Numbered from the stretch's first letter, positions 8,574-17,048 are shown. The stretch: 64,000 nucleotides of DNA from Achromobacter sp. B7 (GCF_003600685.1 NZ_CP032084.1:3844001-3908000), one strand, 5' to 3'. The notes: a model not told the origin generated them from the letters alone. Numbers and translations are program-made.

Positions 8574-10421
8574 TCACGCCGCCTCGCGCAGCGGCGCGCC
8601 CTGCGGCGGGCCATACGGGTCCATCGGCCCGATCGGTCCCATCGTCCAGCCGCCCGCGCCGTCCAGTTGCAACCGGTGCGTGTGGAACGGGTCCAGCGTG
8701 CTGCGATGGCCCACGCTGACCAGCATGCAATCGGGCAAGGCGCTGCGCAGCAGGCTGTATAGCGAATGTTCCAGGCCTTCGTCGGTCGCCGATGTGGCTT
8801 CGTCCAGGAACACGATGGCCGGTCGATTGAACAGCACGCGGGCAAAGGCCACGCGCTGCTGCTCGCCAATCGACAAGATGCGTGACCAATCCGCAACCTC
8901 GTCCAGCCGTTGGCTCAAGTGGCCCAGGTTGACCTGATGCAGCGCCTGGGCCAGGCGCGCATCGTCTTGCGGCTGCGCGTGTCCGGGATACGCCACGGCA
9001 CTGCGCAGATCGCCCAGCGGCAGATACGGCCGTTGCGACAGGAACAACGCCGACGCGCCTTCCGGCCGCCGCACCTGGCCCTGTGCATACGGCCACAAGC
9101 CCGCCAGCGCGCGCAGCAATGTCGTCTTGCCGCTGCCCGACGGCCCCTTGATCAGCAGGGTCTGGCCAGGCCGCAGGCGCAAGGTCAGCTCGCGCAGCAA
9201 GGTGCTGCCGTCCGGCCGCCTGACCGTGACGCCATCAATGTCCAGGCCGTTGGGCAAGGGTTCGGTATGCACCGTCGGCAGCGCGCGCGCCGCTTCGTTG
9301 GCATCCAGGAAGCCGTTCAGCCGGTCCAGCGTGGCGCGGTACTGCGCAAAGGTGTCGTACGACGTGCGAAAGAACGACAGCGCGTCCTGCACCTGCCCAA
9401 AGGCCTGCGACGTTTGAATCACATCACCCAGCTTGATGGCGCCGCTGAAGAAACGTGGCGCCTGCAAGATAAACGGAAACACCACGGCCACCTGGCTGAC
9501 CGACAAGTTGAACCCGTCGAACTTCAAGCCTCGGTACACGCGTGCCCACAGGTTGACGATGTAGGCGGAAAACCGCTGCAACAGGTTCCGGCTTTCTACG
9601 GCTTCGCCTTGATAGAACGCGACGTTCTCGGCGTTTTCGCGCAGCCGCACCAGCGCATAGCGGAAATTGGCCGTCAATCTTTCAGACAGAAAATTCAGGC
9701 GGATCAGCGGGCGGCCGATCTTGAAGGCAAACCAGGTTGCGACAATTACGTACAGGAACACGACGAAGACCATCGCGCGCGGAATCTCCACGCCCGCCAC
9801 CGTCAGCGGCCCGGACAGGCCCCACAAAATTCCCGTGAACGCCACCAGCGACACCATCGCGCTTAACGCGCCGATGGCCAGCGTGCGCGAGCCCGTCACG
9901 AACATGGCGATGTCTTGCTCGATGCGCTGGTCGGGGTTGTCGACCGGCTCTTCAACAAAGTGGCCTCGGTAGTACGCGCCCGCGCCCAGCCAGTCGCGCG
10001 TCAGCCGGTCGTTCAGCCAGACGCGCCAATGAATGTCGAAGGCCTGGCCGGCGTAGCTGTCCGCCAGCGAGCGCACCACGTGCACACAGGCCAATACCGA
10101 AAAGATGCCCAGGAAGCGCCAGAAGGCGCTTTGGTCCAGCGCTTGCAACGCGCTGTAGAAGCCGTTGTACCAAAACGAAAACAGCACCGTCATGCGCACG
10201 GCAGCCATCGCCAGCAGCAACAACAACGCCAGCATCAGCAGCGGCCGCCAACTGCGTCGAGGCGTCAGGTACGGCCATGCCAGGCGCCAGAACTTGCGCC
10301 CCCAGTCCGTTGTGCGTGCCAGCACGACGGACACGGCCACCAGCACGACGGCCGTGATGCCAAACGCTTGCGCCAGCCAGATGGCGCTTTCCATCAACTG
10401 CTGCTGCCAGTTCAAATTCAT
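8574..10421 (-). CDS. ABC transporter, fused permease/ATPase (SbmA/YddA-like)
   Basis: 615-residue half-transporter. The N-terminal ~370 residues carry about six membrane helices of the ABC_membrane_2 type (SbmA/BacA, YddA, Rv1819c relatives), including the NPDQRIEQDI loop typical of this group. The ATPase domain has Walker A GPSGSGKTTLLRA near residue 425, signature LSIGEQQRVAFAR near 515, Walker B AIVFLDEATSATD near 540 and a switch histidine in VSVGHRS. It probably works as a homodimer in the inner membrane. Relatives import peptides or cobalamin-like molecules; the substrate is not predictable here. It lies 132 nt downstream of a LysR gene on the same strand. Confidence 0.92.
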   Translation of the reverse strand: MNLNWQQQLMESAIWLAQAFGITAVVLVAVSVVLARTTDWGRKFWRLAWPYLTPRRSWRPLLMLALLLLLAMAAVRMTVLFSFWYNGFYSALQALDQSAFWRFLGIFSVLACVHVVRSLADSYAGQAFDIHWRVWLNDRLTRDWLGAGAYYRGHFVEEPVDNPDQRIEQDIAMFVTGSRTLAIGALSAMVSLVAFTGILWGLSGPLTVAGVEIPRAMVFVVFLYVIVATWFAFKIGRPLIRLNFLSERLTANFRYALVRLRENAENVAFYQGEAVESRNLLQRFSAYIVNLWARVYRGLKFDGFNLSVSQVAVVFPFILQAPRFFSGAIKLGDVIQTSQAFGQVQDALSFFRTSYDTFAQYRATLDRLNGFLDANEAARALPTVHTEPLPNGLDIDGVTVRRPDGSTLLRELTLRLRPGQTLLIKGPSGSGKTTLLRALAGLWPYAQGQVRRPEGASALFLSQRPYLPLGDLRSAVAYPGHAQPQDDARLAQALHQVNLGHLSQRLDEVADWSRILSIGEQQRVAFARVLFNRPAIVFLDEATSATDEGLEHSLYSLLRSALPDCMLVSVGHRSTLDPFHTHRLQLDGAGGWTMGPIGPMDPYGPPQGAPLREAA

Positions 10422-10553
10422 TGGCGCACCCCATTCGGAACCGTTTCTGGTTAGACGGGACGCATGCGCCGGGTTCCGCGAAAACTGCCGCTTTAAGCGT
10501 CGCTTAAGCGTTCTGGCCAGGCAATTGAAGGCGGGTTGAAAGATTGGCGCAAA

Positions 10554-11441
10554 TCAACCTCTGCCCAGGTCCAGATTGGCGAAGACGTCGGCCAGCGTGG
10601 GCACGGATCGGGCGGGCCAGATGGCGCTCAGGTCGAAGCTGGGCAGCGCCTGTCCGTCGCGCACTTCGCAAAAGCGGACGCCGCCGAAGTTCATGGTGCG
10701 AATCCAGCTGGGCAAGAGCGCCACCCCGCAGCCGCCCGCCACGCACGACAACACGGTCAGCGTGCGGTTGGCCTCTTGCGCGACCTGCACCGCATGCCCG
10801 CCCTTGCGCATCGCGTCCATGATGCCGGCATAGAACGCCGGCAATTGCGCTTGCGGATACATCACCAGACCGGCTTGTGCAATTTGCGCCATCGTCACCG
10901 TGCCATCGTCCGCCACGTCGAACTCGTCCGGCACTGCCGCCACCAGCCGGTCGCGCAACAGCTGGCGTTCGCGCATGCGCCCGCCCACTGCGACCGGCGT
11001 GTGCATCAGGCCGATATCGATTTCGCCGGTTTGTAGCGCATCGGCCTGTTCGGCGTTGCTCATCTCGCGCAGGATCACCCGCACGCCGGGCGCCTGCCGA
11101 CGCATTTCGCGCAGCGCGCGCGGCAGGGTGTCGAATAGCGCGGAGGACACCAGCCCCACCGTCAACTGCCCCGCGCTGCCGCGCCCGATCTCGCGCGCGC
11201 GATGCGCCGCTGCGTCGATGCGGGCCACGCTGATACGCACGTCCTCCAGGATGGCCAGCGCGGCGGGCGTGGGCGCGGCGCCCTGTCGCGAGCGGTCGAA
11301 AAGGCGCACGCCCAGGTCTTTTTCCATGCGGCCAAGCGCCTGGCTCAGCGCCGGCTGCGCGATGCCCAGCCATTCCGACGCGCGGCTGACGCTGCCATGG
11401 TCCACCACCGCCAGAAAATAGCGCAGGTGTCGGGTTTCCAT
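10554..11441 (-). CDS. LysR-family transcriptional regulator
   Basis: 295 residues from the ATG at 11441 (METRHLRYFLAVVDHGSVSRA). The winged helix-turn-helix covers about residues 1-60, and an inducer-binding domain follows. A longer upstream frame is not homologous to the family and was dropped. The gene is divergent from the amidohydrolase and Bug genes (11558-13515), the usual arrangement for a regulator of its neighbour operon. The start codon overlaps an AT-rich segment with near-palindromic ATAT halves, a possible autoregulatory site. Confidence 0.92.
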   Translation of the reverse strand: METRHLRYFLAVVDHGSVSRASEWLGIAQPALSQALGRMEKDLGVRLFDRSRQGAAPTPAALAILEDVRISVARIDAAAHRAREIGRGSAGQLTVGLVSSALFDTLPRALREMRRQAPGVRVILREMSNAEQADALQTGEIDIGLMHTPVAVGGRMRERQLLRDRLVAAVPDEFDVADDGTVTMAQIAQAGLVMYPQAQLPAFYAGIMDAMRKGGHAVQVAQEANRTLTVLSCVAGGCGVALLPSWIRTMNFGGVRFCEVRDGQALPSFDLSAIWPARSVPTLADVFANLDLGRG

Positions 11442-11557
11442 ATTGATCCGATATATAAAAAGCGGTTTTAGCCAATAGAAAACTATACCCGCGCTGCCTA
11501 GAATCCGCCTCATAGAACAGCGCGCGGCCACGCCGGCGCACAAAACAGGAGACCGCG
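11440..11557. promoter_or_regulatory. Divergent LysR / amidohydrolase promoter region
   Basis: A notably AT-rich strip (11440-11500) in a GC-rich neighbourhood. It contains ATAT-TGATCCG-ATAT at 11440-11454, a candidate LysR-type operator adjoining the regulator start. An ACAGGAG ribosome binding site for the amidohydrolase lies at 11546-11552. Confidence 0.4.
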
Positions 11558-12460
11558 TTGCCCCCGTCCCCCCTCGGCGTTGCCGTCGATACCCATGCCC
11601 ATGTTTTCCGGCAAGGGCTGGCGCTGGCGAACGCCCGGCGCCACACGCCCGATTACGACGCCACGCTGGAGCAATACCTGGCGCTGCTGGACGCCGATGG
11701 ATTGAGCCACGGCGTACTGGTGCAGCCCAGCTTCCTGGGCACCGACAACAGCCATCTGGTGCACGCATTGCGCGCGGCCCCGCAGCGCCTGCGTGGTGTC
11801 GCCGTCGTGTCGCCCGAGGTCACCGACGCACAGTTGCAGGCACTGGCCGACGCCGGTGTCGTGGGGATGCGGCTGAACCTCATCGGCCTGCCCTCGCCCG
11901 ACCTGCAAGCCGCCGACTGGCAGGCTTTGCTGGCCCGGGTCAACGCGCTGGCCTGGCATGTTGAAGTGCACATGCAAGCCGGCAGGCTGCGCGAGGTGTT
12001 GCCCGCGCTGCTGGCCGCGGGTTGCCGCGTGGTTGTCGATCATTTCGGTCGGCCTGACCCGGCGCTGGGCGTGTCGGACCCGGGCTTTGCCTACCTGCTG
12101 CAACAGGCCGAAAGCGGGCAGGTATGGGTGAAGCTGTCGGCGCCGTACCGGAATTGGCGGGTGGCGGATAGCACTGACCGCAGCGATGCCACCGCGCCCA
12201 CCGGCCCCACCTTTCGCCCCGGGATCCCCGATTACGGCGTTGCCGGCCGTCAGGCTGCCCAGCTTTTGCTGCGCGCCTATACGGCCAAGCGTCTGATGTG
12301 GGGTAGCGACTGGCCACACACCGAACACCGCCACCTGGCGTCCTACCCGGCTGCGACGCAGTGGCTGGACGGGTGGATCGACGATCCCGCGCAGCGACGC
12401 ATCGTGCTGGCGGACACGCCGATGCAGCTATTCAACATCCAAAGCCAGAGCCAAGGCTAG
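11558..12460 (+). CDS. Metal-dependent amidohydrolase (PF04909 / 2-pyrone-4,6-dicarboxylate hydrolase-like)
   Basis: 300-residue TIM-barrel hydrolase. The DTHAHVF motif at residues 11-17 supplies the first two metal/active-site histidines. Further conserved pieces are VEVHMQAG, VVVDHFGRPDP and MWGSDWPHTEH near residue 248, where the Asp is the catalytic base in the family. Relatives hydrolyse lactones and cyclic esters such as PDC. The start is a TTG with AGGAG six nt upstream; no better in-frame start exists. It forms an operon-like pair with the Bug receptor downstream, so the receptor likely captures this enzyme's substrate or a precursor. The 3' end is built into a hexamer repeat array (residues IQSQSQG). 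Confidence 0.88.
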   Translation: MPPSPLGVAVDTHAHVFRQGLALANARRHTPDYDATLEQYLALLDADGLSHGVLVQPSFLGTDNSHLVHALRAAPQRLRGVAVVSPEVTDAQLQALADAGVVGMRLNLIGLPSPDLQAADWQALLARVNALAWHVEVHMQAGRLREVLPALLAAGCRVVVDHFGRPDPALGVSDPGFAYLLQQAESGQVWVKLSAPYRNWRVADSTDRSDATAPTGPTFRPGIPDYGVAGRQAAQLLLRAYTAKRLMWGSDWPHTEHRHLASYPAATQWLDGWIDDPAQRRIVLADTPMQLFNIQSQSQG

Positions 12461-12510
12461 ACCCACGGCCAGGCCCAAGGCCAGAACCAAAACCAAAACC
12501 AGATCCAACT
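12439..12510. repeat. 6-bp degenerate tandem repeat spanning a stop codon
   Basis: Twelve hexamers of the form CCARRN (CCAAAG, CCAGAG, CCAAGG, CCAGAA, CCAAAA and similar). They run from the last codons of the amidohydrolase gene, through its TAG stop (12458-12460), to 3 nt before the AGGAG ribosome binding site of the Bug gene. Confidence 0.9.
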
Positions 12511-12525
12511 CCCAGGAGACAAATC

Positions 12526-13515
12526 ATGACCCCCTTCATCAAACGTCTGGCGCGTAGCAGCGCCATGCTGGTCGCCGCCGGCCTGCTGGCGGGTGCGGCC
12601 GCGACCGCATCCGCCGCCTACCCCGAGCGCGCTGTCACGCTGGTGGTGACCTACCCGCCCGGCGGCACGGTGGACGTGGTGGCGCGGCTGATCGGCCCCA
12701 AGCTGGCCGCCGAACTTGGCCAGCCCGTGGTCATCGAAAACCGCGGTGGCGCGGGCGGCATGATCGGCGGCGCGGTCGTCGCCAAGGCGCAGCCCGACGG
12801 CTACACGCTGATGCTGGACGCGTCCAACCACGCGCAGAATCCCGCGCTGCATTCCAAGATGCAGTTCGATACGCTGACCGCTTTCGCGCCCGTGTCGCTG
12901 CTGCTGCGCGTGCCCAACGTGCTGGTCGTCACGCCGTCGTACGAAGTGAAGTCCGTGGCCGACCTGATCAGGCTGGGGCAGCCCGGACAGAAAGAGCAGG
13001 TGTACTTTGCATCGGCCGGCCCGGGGTCGGCCCAGCACTTGGCCGGCGAACTGTTCAATCTGCTCGCCAAGACGCATTTGCAGCACGTGGCCTACAAGGG
13101 CGGCGGCCCGGCCATGATCGATGTCATGTCGGGCCAGGTGCCCGTGATGTTCGCCAGCATGGGCTCGGCCTGGCAGCACGTGAAAAACGGCAAGCTGCGC
13201 GCGGTGGCGGTCGGCGGGCTGGAGCGGTCCAAGACGGCACCCGACTTGCCCACCATCGCGGAATCCGGCGTGCCGGGCTACGAGACGTATGAATGGAACG
13301 CGGTGTTCGCCCCCGCTGGCACGCCGCCGGCCATCGTCGACAAGGTGTCGCAAGCGTTGGCCAAGGTGCTGCGCGACCCGGCGATTGCCGAGCAGCTTGC
13401 CGGCATTGGCGCGGAGCCCATCGGCTCGACGCCGGCCGAACTGGACACGTTCCGCCGCGCCGAAATCGCCAAGTGGCAGCGCGTGGTCAGCGAAGCAAAT
13501 CTGAAACTGGATTGA
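12526..13515 (+). CDS. Bug-family (TctC-like) periplasmic solute receptor
   Basis: 329 residues. The signal peptide is about residues 1-30 (cleavage near ASA-AYPERAV), followed by the diagnostic VTLVVTYPPGGTVDVVAR and QPVVIENRGGAGG blocks. The start at 12526 has AGGAG at 12514-12518; the longer frame upstream is repeat DNA. Downstream partner of the amidohydrolase gene and probably under the divergent LysR regulator. The ligand is unknown. A strong terminator lies 236 nt downstream, beyond an 8-bp repeat array. Confidence 0.93.
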   Translation: MTPFIKRLARSSAMLVAAGLLAGAAATASAAYPERAVTLVVTYPPGGTVDVVARLIGPKLAAELGQPVVIENRGGAGGMIGGAVVAKAQPDGYTLMLDASNHAQNPALHSKMQFDTLTAFAPVSLLLRVPNVLVVTPSYEVKSVADLIRLGQPGQKEQVYFASAGPGSAQHLAGELFNLLAKTHLQHVAYKGGGPAMIDVMSGQVPVMFASMGSAWQHVKNGKLRAVAVGGLERSKTAPDLPTIAESGVPGYETYEWNAVFAPAGTPPAIVDKVSQALAKVLRDPAIAEQLAGIGAEPIGSTPAELDTFRRAEIAKWQRVVSEANLKLD

Positions 13516-13542
13516 TGGCGGGGCGGGCCATCTTGCCCGCCC

Positions 13543-13726
13543 CATCGCTACATCGCCGCATCGCTACATCGCCGCATTGCTACACCGCCGCATCGCTACA
13601 CCGCTACACCGCTACATCGCTGCATCGCTGCATCGCTACACCGCTGCACCGTTACATCGCTATACCGCCACACCGCTGCACCGCCACACCGCTGCGCCGC
13701 TACACCGCCACGCAGCAACACAGCAA
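13543..13726. repeat. 8-bp degenerate tandem repeat, about 23 copies
   Basis: Consensus CAYCGCYR (CATCGCTA, CATCGCCG, CACCGCTG and similar). Twenty-one clear units occupy 13543-13710 in perfect 8-bp register, and two decayed units run to 13726. The array sits between the Bug gene stop and its terminator. Because 8 is not a multiple of 3, it reads open in all forward frames as His/Arg/Tyr/Thr-rich nonsense. Confidence 0.97.
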
Positions 13727-13750
13727 CGCACCCCAGCCGCCCAGCCCCCC

Positions 13751-13780
13751 AGCGCCCCATCTCCAAGGGGCGCTTTTTTT
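13751..13780 (+). terminator. Rho-independent terminator after the Bug gene
   Basis: A perfect 8-bp stem (AGCGCCCC 13751-13758, GGGGCGCT 13767-13774) with an 8-nt loop, followed immediately by six T residues. Confidence 0.9.
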
Positions 13781-13840
13781 GCGCCGGCGTCCCGGCGCTA
13801 TGATTGCGGCTTGGCTAGAACCCACGCAAAGAGCAGCAAC

Positions 13841-14221
13841 ATGGACAAGATTCGACTCGACAAATGGCTATGGGCCGCGCGCTTTTACAAGACGCGCAGC
13901 CTGGCCGTGCAAGAGATCGGCAAGGGTCGCGTCTTCGTGAACGACCAGGCCGCCAAACCGTCGCGCGAGGTCGCGCCCGGCGATCGCATCACGATCCGCA
14001 AGGAAGATCCGGCGCTACAGGTAAAGGTGGTTGCGGTCAGCGGGGTGCGCGGCCCCGCGCCCGTGGCGCGCCTGTTGTATGAGGAAACGCCGGACAGCAT
14101 CGCCGCCCGCGAACGCGCGGCGGAAATGCGGCGGCTGGCGCCCGAGCCCGCGCTGGGTATCGAAACCGGCCGGCCCACCAAGCGTGACCGCCGCCTGATC
14201 GACCTGATGCGAGGCAAGTAA
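13841..14221 (+). CDS. hslR: Hsp15-like S4-domain RNA-binding protein
   Basis: 126 residues, the usual length for Hsp15. The S4 domain starts at once with MDKIRLDKWLWAARFYKTR and ends near residue 60 after VFVNDQAAKPSREV. A basic C-terminal tail follows (RPTKRDRRLIDLMRGK). Hsp15 binds stalled 50S subunits carrying peptidyl-tRNA and helps recycle them. Its stop codon overlaps the start of the YciH gene by one nucleotide (TAATG), indicating coupled translation. Confidence 0.92.
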   Translation: MDKIRLDKWLWAARFYKTRSLAVQEIGKGRVFVNDQAAKPSREVAPGDRITIRKEDPALQVKVVAVSGVRGPAPVARLLYEETPDSIAARERAAEMRRLAPEPALGIETGRPTKRDRRLIDLMRGK

Positions 14222-14583
14222 TGAAGCGCGCAACCACCGGCGGGCTGGTCTATTCCACCGAAAGCGGTCGCATGTGCCCGCAGTGCCGCCAGCCGCTGGC
14301 GCAATGCCAATGCCAGGCGGCAGCGCGCGGCGCACCGGCGGGCGACGGCGTTGCCCGCGTATCACGCGAGACCAAGGGCCGGGGCGGCAAAAGCGTGACC
14401 GTGGTGCGGGGCCTGGCCCTGGACCCGATGGCGCTTGCCGTGCTGGGCAAGCAATTGCGCACGGCCTGCGGGTCGGGCGGCACGGTCAAGGACGGGGTGA
14501 TCGAAGTGCAGGGCGACCACTGCGCACGCATCATCGAAGTGCTGACTACCAGCGGCCATCGCGCCAAGCGCGCCGGCGGCTGA
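14221..14583 (+). CDS. SUI1/YciH family translation factor
   Basis: 120 residues. The N-terminus holds a Cys-rich CPQCRQPLAQCQC knuckle. The SUI1 (eIF1-like) domain covers about residues 40-118, with the typical KDGVIEVQGDHCARIIEVL segment. Bacterial YciH is an eIF1 homologue that can influence start-site selection; its physiological role is unsettled. Overlaps the hslR stop, and the DOPA-dioxygenase-like gene follows by 15 nt. Confidence 0.9.
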   Translation: MKRATTGGLVYSTESGRMCPQCRQPLAQCQCQAAARGAPAGDGVARVSRETKGRGGKSVTVVRGLALDPMALAVLGKQLRTACGSGGTVKDGVIEVQGDHCARIIEVLTTSGHRAKRAGG

Positions 14584-14598
14584 ATCAACGAGACAACC

Positions 14599-14952
14599 AT
14601 GAACGATCTGGCAGTAAGCGGCGTGACCAGCTGGCACGCCCATGTGTACTTCGACGCGGCCAGCCGCGATGCCGCGTTTGCGTTGCGAGAGCGCGTGGTG
14701 GCGCAATTCGACGGCAAGATGGAAATGGGGCGCTTCCATGAGCGCCCCGTCGGCCCGCATCCGCAATGGAGCTATCAGATTGCCTTCGGCCCCGAGCAGT
14801 TGGCCGAGATCGCCACGTGGCTGACGTTGAACCACGGCGCGCTGGACGTTTTCATGCATCCCAACACAGGCGATTCGCTGCGCGACCACCGTGATTGCGC
14901 GGTGTGGATCGGCCATAGCCACACGTTGAACCTGGCCGCGCTGGGCGGCTGA
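14599..14952 (+). CDS. DOPA 4,5-dioxygenase family protein
   Basis: 117 residues, the whole length of the family. Conserved histidine pattern: WHAHVYFD near residue 12, RFHERPVGPHP near 45, NHGALDVFMHPNTGD near 80, DHRDCAVWIGHS near 100. The family includes an iron-dependent extradiol dioxygenase of fungal betalain-type pathways, but the bacterial members have no firmly assigned substrate. Co-directional with hslR and the SUI1 gene, so likely one transcript. Its stop is 4 nt from the convergent ppk2 stop. Confidence 0.88.
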   Translation: MNDLAVSGVTSWHAHVYFDAASRDAAFALRERVVAQFDGKMEMGRFHERPVGPHPQWSYQIAFGPEQLAEIATWLTLNHGALDVFMHPNTGDSLRDHRDCAVWIGHSHTLNLAALGG

Positions 14953-14956
14953 ACAC

Positions 14957-16243
14957 TTACAGCGCGCGGCCCACGATCAAGGGGTCCAGCGCCAGGCCCG
15001 GTTCGGCGCTTTTGCCTTCGTACGGCAGGCGGCTCAGCACGTAGCGCATGGCGTTCAGCCGCGCGCGCTTCTTGCAGTCCGACTTGACCACGATCCACGG
15101 CGCGTCCGCGGTATCGGTATGCGCGAACATTGCCTCTTTGGCGCGCGTGTAGTCGTCCCATTTGTCCAGCGACGCCAGATCCACGGGGCTTAATTTCCAT
15201 TGCTTCAGCGGGTGCACCTTGCGTTGCAGGAAACGGCGGCGCTGCTCTTCCTGGCTGACCGAGAACCAGAATTTCACCAAGTGAATGCCGCTGGACACCA
15301 GGTGGCGTTCGAAGTCAGGCACCTGACGCAGGAAATCCAGGTATTCCTGCTGCGTGCAAAAGCCCATCACGCGCTCGACGCCCGCGCGGTTGTACCAGGA
15401 CCGATCGAACATCACGATCTCGCCAGCCGTGGGCAGATGCTGCACGTAGCGCTGGAAATACCATTGGCCTTTTTCCGTGTCGGACGGTTTTTCCAGGGCC
15501 ACCACGCGCGCGCCGCGCGGGTTCAAGTGTTCCATCATGCGTTTGATGGTGCCGCCCTTGCCCGCTGCATCGCGCCCTTCAAACAGAATCACCACGCGCT
15601 GGCCTGTGGCTTTGACCCAGGCTTGGAGCTTCAGCAGTTCGACCTGCAACTGGTATTTCTGCTTTTCATAATTGCGGCGCAGCATGCGGTTGCGATACGG
15701 ATAGATGCCGTCGCGCCAGTCCGTCGCCAGCTCTTCGTCGGGGTTGCGGCGCACGGCCGGACCCTGCGCGTTTGCCTCCAGCAAGGCGCGATGCACGGCG
15801 CGTGCATCGTCGGGCGACAGCTCTTCAATAACGGACCGCAGCGCCTCGTGCGCTTGCGCTTGGGGCACCACGTTGTAGCGCCGCGCGATGTCAGCCAACA
15901 CCGACACCGCTTCCTGGCGCGCGGCGTCTTCGCGCGCCACGACTTTCTTGCGCGCCAGCAGGGTTTGCTCGGAGGGCTGCTTGGTGGCGGGGCCGGAGGC
16001 CGTCTTGGGGGTCGCCTTGGAAGTCGCCTGTGAAGTCGCTTTGGAAGTCGCTTTGGAAGCCGCCTGGGAAGTCGCCTGGGAAGTCGCCTGGAAAGTCCCT
16101 TTAGAAGCCCTCTTCGTCGCCGGGCCTGCCGCCGCCTTGGCGGTTCCGGCGCTTCGCTGGGCGGCGGGCGACGGGGTGCCGCGCTTGCGCGGTGTCGCGG
16201 CAACGTCTTGCTTAGGGGCTGCTTGCGGTGTCTTGTCTGTCAT
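14957..16243 (-). CDS. ppk2: Polyphosphate kinase 2 (PPK2)
   Basis: 428 residues from the ATG at 16243. Residues ~1-110 are a low-complexity Ala/Lys/Thr/Ser tail, including four-residue repeats (TSQA/TSKA) encoded by a 12-bp tandem array. The PPK2 domain follows: Walker A GRDAAGKGGTIKR near residue 221, VALEKPSDTEKGQWYFQRY, the Walker-B/lid segment EIVMFDRSWYNRAGVE and the terminal DCKKRARLN motif. PPK2 enzymes use polyphosphate to phosphorylate nucleotides (or the reverse). The basic tail could bind polyphosphate or nucleic acid, which is an inference. Paralogue class (I, II or III) is not resolvable by eye, though a single PPK2 domain suggests class I or III. Confidence 0.95.
   Translation of the reverse strand: MTDKTPQAAPKQDVAATPRKRGTPSPAAQRSAGTAKAAAGPATKRASKGTFQATSQATSQAASKATSKATSQATSKATPKTASGPATKQPSEQTLLARKKVVAREDAARQEAVSVLADIARRYNVVPQAQAHEALRSVIEELSPDDARAVHRALLEANAQGPAVRRNPDEELATDWRDGIYPYRNRMLRRNYEKQKYQLQVELLKLQAWVKATGQRVVILFEGRDAAGKGGTIKRMMEHLNPRGARVVALEKPSDTEKGQWYFQRYVQHLPTAGEIVMFDRSWYNRAGVERVMGFCTQQEYLDFLRQVPDFERHLVSSGIHLVKFWFSVSQEEQRRRFLQRKVHPLKQWKLSPVDLASLDKWDDYTRAKEAMFAHTDTADAPWIVVKSDCKKRARLNAMRYVLSRLPYEGKSAEPGLALDPLIVGRAL
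16011..16106. repeat. 12-bp in-frame tandem repeat in the ppk2 N-terminal tail
   Basis: Eight units of GTCGCCTGGGAA type in exact 12-bp register. On the minus strand they encode a four-residue (Ala-Thr-Ser-Gln/Lys-like) repeat in the PPK2 N-terminal extension. Confidence 0.9.
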
Positions 16244-16439
16244 CGATCCTGTCCTTGCTGCGCTGGTCGTCTGCCCCACGCCGGTCGCCCCGTCACGGGG
16301 CGCCCATTCGGGCAAGGCGCCACCCTACCCGCTTGTAGACGGCATGGAATTGACGAGAATCAAACGTTGTAACATTTATTACATGGTCGCGCCCCGCTAC
16401 ACTCTGGCAACTCCCGCCCGCACGGCCCGCCAGCCTTTC

Positions 16440-16475
16440 CCCGATTCCCATCCCGTATCCCATCCCGATTCCCAT
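16440..16475. repeat. 12-bp repeat, three copies, running into a start codon
   Basis: CCCGATTCCCAT, CCCGTATCCCAT, CCCGATTCCCAT. The last two bases are the first two of the ATG at 16474. No Shine-Dalgarno sequence remains upstream of that gene. Confidence 0.85.
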
Positions 16476-16920
16476 GTGGTCAAGCATCAAGCGCTTTCTG
16501 TCCGGCCCGCCCCCCGTGGAAGACCCGTTCCGGCAGTCGGTCAGCTTTGACGACACCGGCTTCACCCGGCACTGCGAACTGGCGCGCGCAATCGGCCTGC
16601 AAGAGCACTGGGCCTGGGCTGACGTTCACGAATTCGGCTTTTCTTTTCGCCCGGCGATATACCCCGACCCCTGGTCCGGCGACTACATGGAAAGCCTTTG
16701 GTATCTATGGGTGCGTTGTGACGACGGCGACATGATGCGGGTGATCCTGGACGAGCGCCTGCTTGACGCCAAGCACTTGCCGCCCGCCCTGCTCCGCAAC
16801 CTGCCGGGGCTGGACATGGGCGTGCTGCATGAAGGGCTGGCCACCGCCGCGCGCGGCGACCGCTACTTTGAAGGCGAAGGCGAATGGGCGGCGTGGCGGC
16901 GCAATGCCGCCGCGTCATAG
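16474..16920 (+). CDS. Hypothetical protein
   Basis: 148 residues, acidic and tryptophan-rich (WAWADVHEF, WYLWVRCDDGD, EWAAWRR). No signal peptide or membrane helix and no family I recognise. Coding character is good: steady GC3-rich codon use and a start shortly after the divergent ppk2 region. The leader is unusual because a 12-bp repeat array occupies the place of a ribosome binding site and runs into the ATG. Translation may rely on a leaderless or weak start, or a downstream start may be used. An imperfect inverted repeat (16979-17004) follows the stop. Confidence 0.65.
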   Translation: MWSSIKRFLSGPPPVEDPFRQSVSFDDTGFTRHCELARAIGLQEHWAWADVHEFGFSFRPAIYPDPWSGDYMESLWYLWVRCDDGDMMRVILDERLLDAKHLPPALLRNLPGLDMGVLHEGLATAARGDRYFEGEGEWAAWRRNAAAS

Positions 16921-17048
16921 CGCCCGGCGGGCGGCTTCGGCACGGTACTTGCGGTAGCTGCGGTACTCCGTTACGACTGCCGGCGCGCGTTGACGCGTGC
17001 CGGCCCGCTTACTACATTCATGCCCTATGACCCCAATCTTGGTGCGCC

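Noticed and set aside
13577..13837. Coding sequence for a His/Arg/Tyr/Thr-rich protein over the 8-bp array
   Set aside because: All forward frames are open only because of the repeat; the real Hsp15 start is at 13841.
16979..17004. Rho-independent terminator after the hypothetical gene at 16474
   Set aside because: An imperfect GC-rich inverted repeat is present, but no T-tract follows.
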